From Paraburkholderia sp. BCC1886 (lineage in GTDB: Bacteria > Pseudomonadota > Gammaproteobacteria > Burkholderiales > Burkholderiaceae), in contig NZ_CAAJGK010000039.1 of the NCBI RefSeq assembly GCF_900996245.1, positions 1 to 64,000 on the forward strand: DNA of 64,000 nt, given 5' to 3'. The translations under genes and the position numbers were made by a program. Shown here piece after piece: positions 47,100 through 55,128 of this stretch (positions are counted from its first letter, which is position 1; each line of letters begins with the position of its first letter). Below the pieces are notes generated by a model. It searched no databases. It was not told where the DNA came from and saw nothing but the letters and a program-made list of their open reading frames with translations.

Positions 47100-50000
47100 A
47101 TGCGTGTGTGCGACCTTCCTTCCCGCTTCGTCAACGGCGCCCGTTCGACCGATGAGCGCCCTGCCGGCAACAGCGGCAATAGCGGCAACAGCGGCGATCC
47201 GACGCAGCAAACCGCCAGAGACGCAGCGGCGGCTTACTCGTCGGCGACCGCGTCTGCCACCGGATCCGCGACCGCACCGAACGCATTGCGAATCCCGACC
47301 CAGTCACCGCCCGCACTCACCGATTCCACACCGGACTCCAACGCACCCGCTGACGGCACCCGTGTAAAACGCGGTCCGGTTTTCAGTTCCTGCATCACCG
47401 ATCACGGCGGCACCGCGCTCGCGCACTACTCGATTGCATCGGAACATTTCGACCAGGGCGACTACGCGGAAAGCAAGGGGCTCGCGAGCGGCGGTCTATG
47501 CGAAGGCATGGTTCGGGAAGTGATGCGCCGCATCGACCGCATACGCGACGGTTCACCGGGCCCGACCGGCGTGCCGGGCCGGGTCGCCATGCCGATGATG
47601 TCGGCCGTGCACGACATGCGCGCGGACGCGCGGTGGTCCTCCGCGGCGCGGCCGGATCTGTTCAGCCGGATCCAGCGATTCCAGAACTCGCGCACGCCTA
47701 CGCTGGCCTTCAATGGCTACACACGTCACGAGTTCATCAGCTTTCGAAGTTCGGAGTCCCGCGACAGCCGTATGGTGCGTTTCTTCAACCATATAAACAG
47801 TTCGCTCGAGCATCCCAACGACATGGCGTATGTGCAACTGAGTCTGGAAACGGACAATCATCGCCATGATTACGGACACGCCATCCTCGTCCAGCGCGGC
47901 GCCGCGGGTCACTATTCGATCTTCGATCCCAACAACGGCGCCTACGAATACGCGAACTGGACCGATACGCGGCATGCGTTGCAGGACTACATGGACACGG
48001 CATTCAGCCACCGCTCCTCGCCGGAGGACCCGATTCTGGGCGGCACCCGGCCCATGTACCGGGTCGTCCCGTTCAAGATGCAGCAGTACTCGTCGACCCC
48101 GCCAGTCACCTTGCCCGGGCAGCAGTCGCAGACGCAGCCGCCCGCGCTTGCACCGCGACCCGGAGCGGCCGGATATGGACCGCCCGAGACATTGTGTGAC
48201 GATCAGATCTATCGGCAGTACGCGCAGTCCTCGAATCCGATCACCATCGACGGGCTGTTCCCACAGGGGCCGGGGCAAGCAGGCGTGAGACGAGCCGCAG
48301 AATCGATGGGCAGTTACGTATTGCAGGAAGTCGCAGCGGGGCGAGCGCCGAACCTGAACGCCGCCGCCAACGGGTTGAGTCTGTCGCTCGGCAATCCGAA
48401 TGCGCGTGCCGACGTCGTCGGCGACCTGAATGCCCGCGAGAGCCAGTATCAGTCGGCATCGACCACCGAACTGCAGGACCATACGCGGCACGCCGGCACG
48501 CTGCATGTCCCCAACGCGGAAGCGCTGGTTCAGGATATGAGAGACAAATTCGGTGCGCCGTACATCGGCGAAGGCGGATCGACCCGGTTCCAGAACGATC
48601 TGGCAGTCGTCGATCTGAACCTGGGCGCGGGCGCCGCCGGTGGGTCGAGACGGGAGCCCAGCCGTCCCGTGCTCATACAAAGGCTTCAGCAATCCAACGA
48701 CTTCGCGACCGACTTATACCAGGTCTACGATCCGAATTTCGGCGTCTACACCTACCGCGGATTCGACGATATGTCGGACGCGCTACGACGCATGTACAAC
48801 GCCGGTTACCGGGACGAGGGCGGCGTCGTCAGCGCCACCACGACGTGGTATTCCGGGCAGAGCGGCATCGAGGACACCAGCCTCACGACGTTCCAGATAC
48901 CGCCATCGGCGCGCGCGCCCAACGTCACGCTGGACGGCGTCGAGCATCTCGTCGGCCAAACCCATCCCGGCCCGCACGTCGCGCCTCGCCGCGACCTCCC
49001 GGCGGCGCCGGACGAAAACCATATCGCGCTGCAAGACGCTTTTCAGAAAGTCGACCTGAAGAAACGGTCCACCGGGTTACAAACGTCGGGCGATCCGTGG
49101 GTGGTCTTCCGCCCTTCGATGGAATCCCCGCAGTCGATCAGCTCGAAAGGCGGCTTCAGCGCCGGCTCGACGCCACTGCGCGACGTCAGTCTGCTCACGC
49201 ATGATTTCGACGTTGCCGCGCATGGCGGTCTGACGGACAGCGCCGGCTATCTCGGCACCTTCGAGGACCCGCTTACCGCGATCGAACGGCAACGGCAGCA
49301 GCCCCGGCAAGGCTTCATCTATGCGATCGCGCCGTCGCCGAACATGGTCGATGTCAACGCAAGCCTCGGCCGCTACACACAGCAGCACGACAGCCACGAA
49401 TTCGCCGCAATGGGTCACATCGATTCCACGCAGATCATGGGTTGGTGGCGAATGGAAGATCTGGAGCAAGGCCGCAAAAACGCGTTCGTCGCCAATCCAG
49501 AGTTCCGCTGGGACGTCTACAGTCACACGCCGCCTGCCGGCGCGCAGCCGCAGTTGGCCCGCTTTCCGATGAACAGTCCCGCGTGGCAGGACCCGGTCTA
49601 TCGCCCGTTCGCTGCGGACCGCGGTCTCGACGGACGGCCCAAGGACGTGATCCCCAAGCAGGACCCTAACCTGACGCAGGCCAGCTTCTATGCCGATGCC
49701 ATGATGAAAATCGATCAGGCAAGAGACCGGCAGGCGAACGGCAAGGACTATCGCGGGCCTTTGACCTTGAAACCGTATGGCGGGGAGACCGACTACATCG
49801 TCTACGCCGATGGATCGGACCAGCCGTACATCGGGAAGAAATCCGCTGTCGACCAGTATCCGGAAAATAAGAAGCAATTTGCCCTAGGTGGCGACGGCCG
49901 CTTCCACTACGCCGACGATTATCAGAAGGTTCTGCTCGTCGGCCATGACGGCTATCTTTACGTCGGGCCGATTCCGTCCAATCCACGCCTTGTCAACGGC

Positions 50001-50645
50001 GTGTTTCACATCGATGGAAGCAACCCTGCGCGCCTCATTCATGTCGAAGACGGGAAATATCTGACGGTCGGCAAAAGCGGCTGGACGCCGTATGTCGAGA
50101 ATTACGACACGGGGTCGAGGTCGAGGTGGGCCCTGACGAATCCCAAGGGCACCATAGTGAGACCGCCCGCCGTCAATTTCGCCACGTTCCTGTGGGAGAA
50201 AGACTTCGAGGCCCGCAAGAAGCTCTTTCACTTCGTTCAGAATCCGGAGTCCCAGTTGCCGCCGGGGACATCGCAATTTCTCACGCAAGGCATGCCGGGC
50301 TCACCCGATGAAAATCCCGAGGAGGATCTGGCGCACGCCGTCGACCACCTTCAGCGATTTGGCGGAGCCGATGTGGTGATCCAGACGATGATGTCGGAAA
50401 ACGCGGCCTGGATTTTTCGCGACGGTTTTTACGCGGTCCCCGTTCGCCGCGATCTGCTCGAATTCCGCACGCTGAGCGGCCGCACGGTCCTGCAAGCGAA
50501 GGTCGATCTGACCAACGGTAAAGAGTCGTGGACCCGCCTGGGTTCCATATCGAGCTATTTCCATATCGACGACGACACGTGGAACGATCTCAAGGCCCGC
50601 GAGTACCGGCGCTTCGATCTGAGATACAAGCTGCCGGCGGGATAA
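47100..50645 (+). CDS. multidomain toxin/effector: YopT-like protease plus enterotoxin-A-like ADP-ribosyltransferase (paralogue 1)
   Basis: 1181 residues, no signal peptide. Residues 1-90 are Ser/Ala/Gly-rich and disordered. About 90-330 is a C58 (YopT/AvrPphB-like) papain fold: Cys134 in ASGGLCEGMVREV, His260 in YGHAILVQRG, Asp276 in IFDPNNGAYEY. About 355-590 repeats this fold but lacks Cys and His (AESMGSYVLQEVAAG, then VYDPNFGVYTY). About 660-835 aligns with the cholera/heat-labile enterotoxin A chain: Arg671 (VVFRPSMESP), Thr720 (GYLGTF, the STS position), IAPSPNMVDVNASLG, Glu767 (HEFAAMGHIDSTQIMGWW). About 880-1181 is beta-rich and unrecognised. Probably a host-directed effector; the ADP-ribosyl target is unknown. 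Confidence 0.8.
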   Translation: MRVCDLPSRFVNGARSTDERPAGNSGNSGNSGDPTQQTARDAAAAYSSATASATGSATAPNALRIPTQSPPALTDSTPDSNAPADGTRVKRGPVFSSCITDHGGTALAHYSIASEHFDQGDYAESKGLASGGLCEGMVREVMRRIDRIRDGSPGPTGVPGRVAMPMMSAVHDMRADARWSSAARPDLFSRIQRFQNSRTPTLAFNGYTRHEFISFRSSESRDSRMVRFFNHINSSLEHPNDMAYVQLSLETDNHRHDYGHAILVQRGAAGHYSIFDPNNGAYEYANWTDTRHALQDYMDTAFSHRSSPEDPILGGTRPMYRVVPFKMQQYSSTPPVTLPGQQSQTQPPALAPRPGAAGYGPPETLCDDQIYRQYAQSSNPITIDGLFPQGPGQAGVRRAAESMGSYVLQEVAAGRAPNLNAAANGLSLSLGNPNARADVVGDLNARESQYQSASTTELQDHTRHAGTLHVPNAEALVQDMRDKFGAPYIGEGGSTRFQNDLAVVDLNLGAGAAGGSRREPSRPVLIQRLQQSNDFATDLYQVYDPNFGVYTYRGFDDMSDALRRMYNAGYRDEGGVVSATTTWYSGQSGIEDTSLTTFQIPPSARAPNVTLDGVEHLVGQTHPGPHVAPRRDLPAAPDENHIALQDAFQKVDLKKRSTGLQTSGDPWVVFRPSMESPQSISSKGGFSAGSTPLRDVSLLTHDFDVAAHGGLTDSAGYLGTFEDPLTAIERQRQQPRQGFIYAIAPSPNMVDVNASLGRYTQQHDSHEFAAMGHIDSTQIMGWWRMEDLEQGRKNAFVANPEFRWDVYSHTPPAGAQPQLARFPMNSPAWQDPVYRPFAADRGLDGRPKDVIPKQDPNLTQASFYADAMMKIDQARDRQANGKDYRGPLTLKPYGGETDYIVYADGSDQPYIGKKSAVDQYPENKKQFALGGDGRFHYADDYQKVLLVGHDGYLYVGPIPSNPRLVNGVFHIDGSNPARLIHVEDGKYLTVGKSGWTPYVENYDTGSRSRWALTNPKGTIVRPPAVNFATFLWEKDFEARKKLFHFVQNPESQLPPGTSQFLTQGMPGSPDENPEEDLAHAVDHLQRFGGADVVIQTMMSENAAWIFRDGFYAVPVRRDLLEFRTLSGRTVLQAKVDLTNGKESWTRLGSISSYFHIDDDTWNDLKAREYRRFDLRYKLPAG

Positions 50646-50710
50646 AGACCGCCGTCCCGACGCGAATGGCAAGCGGGCACATGTGCGCGGTTCGGCTTGC
50701 GATGCTCCGA

Positions 50711-50744
50711 TACCACCCGGGCGCCGGTTGCAATGCCTAGGATC
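50711..50744 (+). promoter_or_regulatory. conserved upstream block of toxin paralogue 2
   Basis: TACCACC (50711-50717), 17 bases, then CCTAGGATCG (50735-50744). The surrounding GTTCGG and GGATCC-type bases also match paralogue 1. CCCGGAG lies eight bases before the ATG. Confidence 0.55.
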
Positions 50745-50804
50745 GTCTTCATGGATTGATGGATCCAGCGAGACATTTCAGGCCTTTCTCCCGGAGCACC
50801 GATC

Positions 50805-53800
50805 ATGCGCATCTCCCGCATACCTTCCGGCCGCGACACCTGCGCCGCGCAAGACTTCTCGACCGCTGAACCGAACCCGGAAGATTGCCCGGCCAGTTCG
50901 GGCACCGTGCGCGACCTTATCCGGCAGGAGAGCAAACGGGCCGCCAGCTACACGGCGGCGCCGCGAGCCCGTTCGGCCGAAACCGGCAACAGGGCCGCGC
51001 CCGCTTCTGCCGGCGCCGATTCAGGCGGCCGAGTGAAACGCGGTCCCGTTCTCAGCGCCTGCATTTCCGATCGCGGCGGCAAAGCGTTGGCGTACAACGC
51101 GATTGCGTCGGAGCGATTCGACCAGGGCAACTATCTGGAGAGTCGCGGCCAGGCAAGCGGCGGACTTTGCGAAGGCATGGTTTTCGAGGCCATGCGCCGG
51201 CTCGACCGCGGGCGCGGACCACTCGCAGCGGGCGAGCAGTCCACGCTTCCCTTGATGGCCGCGGTACACGACATGCACGCTGAAGCCGCACAGTACGGCA
51301 GCGCGAGAGAGCCTCTGTTCGCCCGCATCCAGGGTTTTCAGAACGCGCGCAGTTCACTCGGCTTCACGTCCTATATCGCGCAGCCGTCGATCAATCTCCA
51401 CAGGCCTGGATCTCGTGAAACCCGGATCGCCTATTTTCTCGATCAGTTGAAAGGATCGCTGCAGCACCCCAACGACATGGCCTATGTGCAATTGAGCCTG
51501 GAATCGTCGACCGGTCGAGGGGATTACGGGCACGCCATTCTGGTCCAGCGAGGCGCCGACAATCACTATTCGATTTTCGACCCCAACAATGGTGCATTCG
51601 AATACGCGGACTGGCGGGACACGGCTCAGGCGCTGGAAGAATATATGCTCACCTCGTTCAGACGGCGCGCGTCTATCGAAGACGAGCTATCTCCCGAGAC
51701 CGGAAGCGGCTACGAAGTCGTACCGTTCAAAATGCAGGTGTATCTGCAAAAATCACCCGTCGGTGCGACGCAATCCCAGCCCGCTCCAATACCGACTCTG
51801 TCACCGAGGCCAGGTCCCGCTGGTTATGGACCGCCCGAAGCCGAATGCGACGACCAGATTTATCAGGAGCATGCGCAGTCCTGGAGTTCCGTCGCCATCG
51901 ACGCGCTGTTCCCCCACGGGACGGGATCGGCGGGACTCAGAAGTCCGGCCGAGTCGATGGGCAGCTATGTGCTGCAAGAAGTCGCAGCGGGAGGATCGCC
52001 CGATCTCCTTTCCGCCACGAACAAACTGGGAAATTTGCTGAATAACTCGCAAACGCGAACACAGACCATCGCCGATCTGAATGCCCGCTACGAGCCTTAT
52101 CAATCCGCGTCGGCCACCATCGTGCGCAATCACACCCGGCACGGCGGCACGCTCCAGACCGGTAACGAGGAAGATCTCGTCAGCGACCTGTGGACACACT
52201 TCAGCGAAACGTACATTGGTGAAGGCGAGGCAACCCGGTTCCATAACGATCTGGCAGTCATCGACATGGCGTTGGGTTATCAGGTGCCGGGCGCGTCGAG
52301 CCGCGACCCCAGTCGACCGATCATCGTTCAGCGGCTCATGCAGAGGGCCGACTTTTCGAGCGACGATTACCAGCTTTACGACCCCTACTCCGGGGTCTAT
52401 GTCTATCACGGGTTCGAAGATATGTCGGCCGCTGTCCGGCGCATCTACAACTCGGGCTACAGCGACGAAGGCGGGATTGGGCACGCCACGACCACGTGGT
52501 ATGCGGGAGCGGCCGGAGTCGCCGATACGACCGACGAGGCGTGGAGAACCCAACCGTTGTCGGTCGCTCGAAACATCACGCTGGACGGGGCAGAAAACGC
52601 GGTCGGCCACGTGCATCATGGCGGGCACGTTCAGCCGCTCCCCGGTCTGCCCGCCGAACCCGACGACAACCGTCCCTCCCTCAGGACCTTCGTTCAACGC
52701 ACCGACCTCAAACGCGCTGCGGGACGCGACTCGCTCCATGATCCGTGGGTGCTCTTTCGCCCTTCGACCGACACACCGGATCAGGTACGCAAGAGAGGCG
52801 GTTTCAGCGCCAGCGCGACGCCACTGCGCGACGTCAATCTGCTCACCCACAACTTCGATATCGCTTCGCACCGGGGAGAAACCGATAGCGCGGGCTACCT
52901 GGGTACATTCGATAGCCCGGCGGTCGCAATCGAACGTCAGGAAAATCAATCCGCTGAAGGCTATATCTATGCGCTCGCCCCGTCCCCCAACATGGTCGAT
53001 GTGAATGCGAGCCTCGGTCCTCATGCATTCGCGCGAGGTCAGCACGAGTTCGCCGCGATGGGGTACCTCGACGCGACGCAGATCATCGGATGGTGGCGTA
53101 CATCCGATCTGAAAGACAGACGGTTCGGGGAATTCGTCCCCAACCCGGATTATCGATGGGACGTGTACGGGCGCACGCGAACCGCTGGCACGCAACCTCA
53201 ACTGGCCCGCTTCAAGATGAACGACCCAGCCTGGCAAGAGGCCGCCTATCAGCCGTTCTCATTGCCTCGCGGCGGCCCGGGGAGACAGGGCTTGATCCCG
53301 AAAGGCGACCCCAACCTGAGGTCGGCGACCTTCTATCTCGATGCCATGCTGAAAATCGATCACCTGGCCAACCAGCAATCGGCCGGCAAAGATTATCGCG
53401 GGCCGATGGTCCTGCGGGCCTATGGCGGAGATGGGCGATACATACTCTATGCGGACGGACAGGATAATCCCACCATCTATAAACAGTCCTACGCCGACGG
53501 GTATCCGGACTTCACGACGCAATTCGCGATGGGCAGCGACGGGCGTTTCCACTACGCAAAGAACTACAACAAGATCCTGCGGGTCGGGTACGACGGATAC
53601 CTGTACGTGGGCACACTTCCCAAAGACCCGTGGAGCAAGGTCGGCATGTTCCGTTTCGACGGCTCCCGGCTCAGGTCTGTCGAGGATTCCCGATATCTGA
53701 CCGTGGGTAAGACGGTGTACACCCCCTTCGTCACTGACTACGACGCCGGGTACCGGTCGTCCTGGTTACTGACCAAACCCGCCGGCGGGAAGGTCATGCC

Positions 53801-54269
53801 GCCTACGGTCAACGAAAACAGCTTTTCACGGGACAGCGACATCGAAAGCCGTCGCAAGCTTTACAGGTTCAGCCAGGATCCGGAGTCCATTTTGCCACCG
53901 GGTACGACGCAATTCGTTACGCAGGGTGCGGCCGACGTTCCCGAAGGTACGCTCGCTCAAAGTGTCGATTTTTTGAAGCGTGAGGGCTACGGCGAGTTCG
54001 TCATCGAGACGCTGACTACGCGCAATGCCGCCTGGATTTTTCGTGATGGCTTCTATGCGGTTCCGCTTGGTCGTGACCGGCTAGAAATACGCACGATTGC
54101 CGGCAAGCCGGTTTGGCAATTGAAGGTCGATCTGGCGAACGATCAGGAGACGTGGACACGGCTCGACCCGAATCCGGTCAACTTCACGATCGACGACGAT
54201 CTCTGGCAGAACATCAAGACCCGCGAGTACGCCCGTGAGGATCTGCGGGAAAAGCTCATGAAGACGTGA
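50805..54269 (+). CDS. multidomain toxin/effector: YopT-like protease plus enterotoxin-A-like ADP-ribosyltransferase (paralogue 2)
   Basis: 1154 residues, collinear with paralogue 1 over its whole length after a divergent, disordered N-terminus. The C58 triad is intact: Cys122 (ASGGLCEGMVFEA), His243 (YGHAILVQRG), Asp259 (IFDPNNGAFEY). The second, degenerate fold runs about 340-570 (AESMGSYVLQEVAAG, LYDPYSGVYVY). The ADP-ribosyltransferase domain (about 645-815) keeps Arg652 (FRPSTDTP), Thr701 (GYLGTF) and Glu748 (QHEFAAMGYLDATQIIGWW). The C-terminal region (about 860-1154) shares DGRFHY, YDGYLYVG, SRYLTVGK and NAAWIFRDGFYAVP. The frame is complete and the retained catalytic residues argue that it is functional. 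It lies 159 bases after paralogue 1 and converges on cobA. Confidence 0.8.
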   Translation: MRISRIPSGRDTCAAQDFSTAEPNPEDCPASSGTVRDLIRQESKRAASYTAAPRARSAETGNRAAPASAGADSGGRVKRGPVLSACISDRGGKALAYNAIASERFDQGNYLESRGQASGGLCEGMVFEAMRRLDRGRGPLAAGEQSTLPLMAAVHDMHAEAAQYGSAREPLFARIQGFQNARSSLGFTSYIAQPSINLHRPGSRETRIAYFLDQLKGSLQHPNDMAYVQLSLESSTGRGDYGHAILVQRGADNHYSIFDPNNGAFEYADWRDTAQALEEYMLTSFRRRASIEDELSPETGSGYEVVPFKMQVYLQKSPVGATQSQPAPIPTLSPRPGPAGYGPPEAECDDQIYQEHAQSWSSVAIDALFPHGTGSAGLRSPAESMGSYVLQEVAAGGSPDLLSATNKLGNLLNNSQTRTQTIADLNARYEPYQSASATIVRNHTRHGGTLQTGNEEDLVSDLWTHFSETYIGEGEATRFHNDLAVIDMALGYQVPGASSRDPSRPIIVQRLMQRADFSSDDYQLYDPYSGVYVYHGFEDMSAAVRRIYNSGYSDEGGIGHATTTWYAGAAGVADTTDEAWRTQPLSVARNITLDGAENAVGHVHHGGHVQPLPGLPAEPDDNRPSLRTFVQRTDLKRAAGRDSLHDPWVLFRPSTDTPDQVRKRGGFSASATPLRDVNLLTHNFDIASHRGETDSAGYLGTFDSPAVAIERQENQSAEGYIYALAPSPNMVDVNASLGPHAFARGQHEFAAMGYLDATQIIGWWRTSDLKDRRFGEFVPNPDYRWDVYGRTRTAGTQPQLARFKMNDPAWQEAAYQPFSLPRGGPGRQGLIPKGDPNLRSATFYLDAMLKIDHLANQQSAGKDYRGPMVLRAYGGDGRYILYADGQDNPTIYKQSYADGYPDFTTQFAMGSDGRFHYAKNYNKILRVGYDGYLYVGTLPKDPWSKVGMFRFDGSRLRSVEDSRYLTVGKTVYTPFVTDYDAGYRSSWLLTKPAGGKVMPPTVNENSFSRDSDIESRRKLYRFSQDPESILPPGTTQFVTQGAADVPEGTLAQSVDFLKREGYGEFVIETLTTRNAAWIFRDGFYAVPLGRDRLEIRTIAGKPVWQLKVDLANDQETWTRLDPNPVNFTIDDDLWQNIKTREYAREDLREKLMKT

Positions 54270-54310
54270 CGCGGTAGCAACAACGCCGCTCTCGCGACGG
54301 CGAGGTTGTC

Positions 54311-55078
54311 TCAAGCCGCGGCGAGCGCGTTATTTCCCACGGCACCGGCGCACGACTGCGCCAGTCGTTGACGATCGGCGAACGCCTCGCCGATCATCAG
54401 CAGGCTCGGCTGCGAAGCCTGCACCCAATTCACCGCGGCACCGGCGGCCAGCCCTTCGAGCGTCAAGCTCAGCGTGCGCTCGCGTGCCGTACTACAGGCC
54501 TCGACGATCGCGACCGGCGTGGAACCCGGCCGGCCGGCTTCGATCAATTGCCGTGCAATCTCGACGCCGCTGTCGCGGCCCATGTAGAACACCAGCGAAT
54601 CCGCGTTCACCTGCTCGCGAATTTCGTCGGAGCCGGGCGCGCGGCTGAACGTCGCCAACGCGACGCTGCGCGACACGCCGCGCAGCGTCAACGAGCGCTT
54701 CAACGACGCCGCGCTCGCCAGCGCCGCAGTAATGCCCGGCACCACTTCATACTCGATTCCGGCCGCTTCGAGCGCGCGCATTTCTTCGTCGGCGCGTCCG
54801 AACAGCATGGGGTCGCCACCTTTCAGGCGAACCACCACGTCGTGCTCCAACGCGGCATCCACGATCTGCTTGTTGATGAACTGCTGCGCCGTGGAAAGCT
54901 GCCCGCAACGCTTGCCCACTGCGATACGCCGCGCGTGGATCGGCGCGTAGTCGAGCATGGCCGGCTCGACCAGCGCGTCGTGCAGGACCACGTCGGCCAG
55001 ACCGAGCAGCCGTGCGCCGCGCACCGTGATCAGATCCGCGGCACCCGGCCCTGCGCCGATCAGATAAACCTTGCCCAT
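54311..55078 (-). CDS. cobA: uroporphyrinogen-III C-methyltransferase
   Basis: 255 residues. SAM-dependent enzyme making precorrin-2, the branch point to siroheme and cobalamin. Motifs are VYLIGAGPGAADLITVRGAR, VVRLKGGDPMLFGRADEEM and VPGITAALASAASLKRSLTL. The ATG at 55078 gives the short CobA form without the CysG oxidase/chelatase domain. It is last in the cys block, so its main product is probably siroheme for CysI. Confidence 0.95.
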   Translation of the reverse strand: MGKVYLIGAGPGAADLITVRGARLLGLADVVLHDALVEPAMLDYAPIHARRIAVGKRCGQLSTAQQFINKQIVDAALEHDVVVRLKGGDPMLFGRADEEMRALEAAGIEYEVVPGITAALASAASLKRSLTLRGVSRSVALATFSRAPGSDEIREQVNADSLVFYMGRDSGVEIARQLIEAGRPGSTPVAIVEACSTARERTLSLTLEGLAAGAAVNWVQASQPSLLMIGEAFADRQRLAQSCAGAVGNNALAAA

Positions 55079-55128
55079 TTGCGTCAACCCGTCCTGAACC
55101 TGCGATGAACCCGTGATGAACCCGTGAA

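Noticed and set aside
46975..47100. HrpB-type box (TTCG-N16-TTCG) upstream of the toxins
   Set aside because: A TTCG is present before both genes but no second TTCG lies 16 bases later.
47100..54269. Antibacterial toxin with immunity gene
   Set aside because: No small gene lies between or directly after the two frames; the domains match eukaryote-directed enzymes.
54270..54310. Attachment site or terminator after toxin paralogue 2
   Set aside because: Only an imperfect inverted repeat without a T tract is present, and no matching repeat was seen at the left edge.
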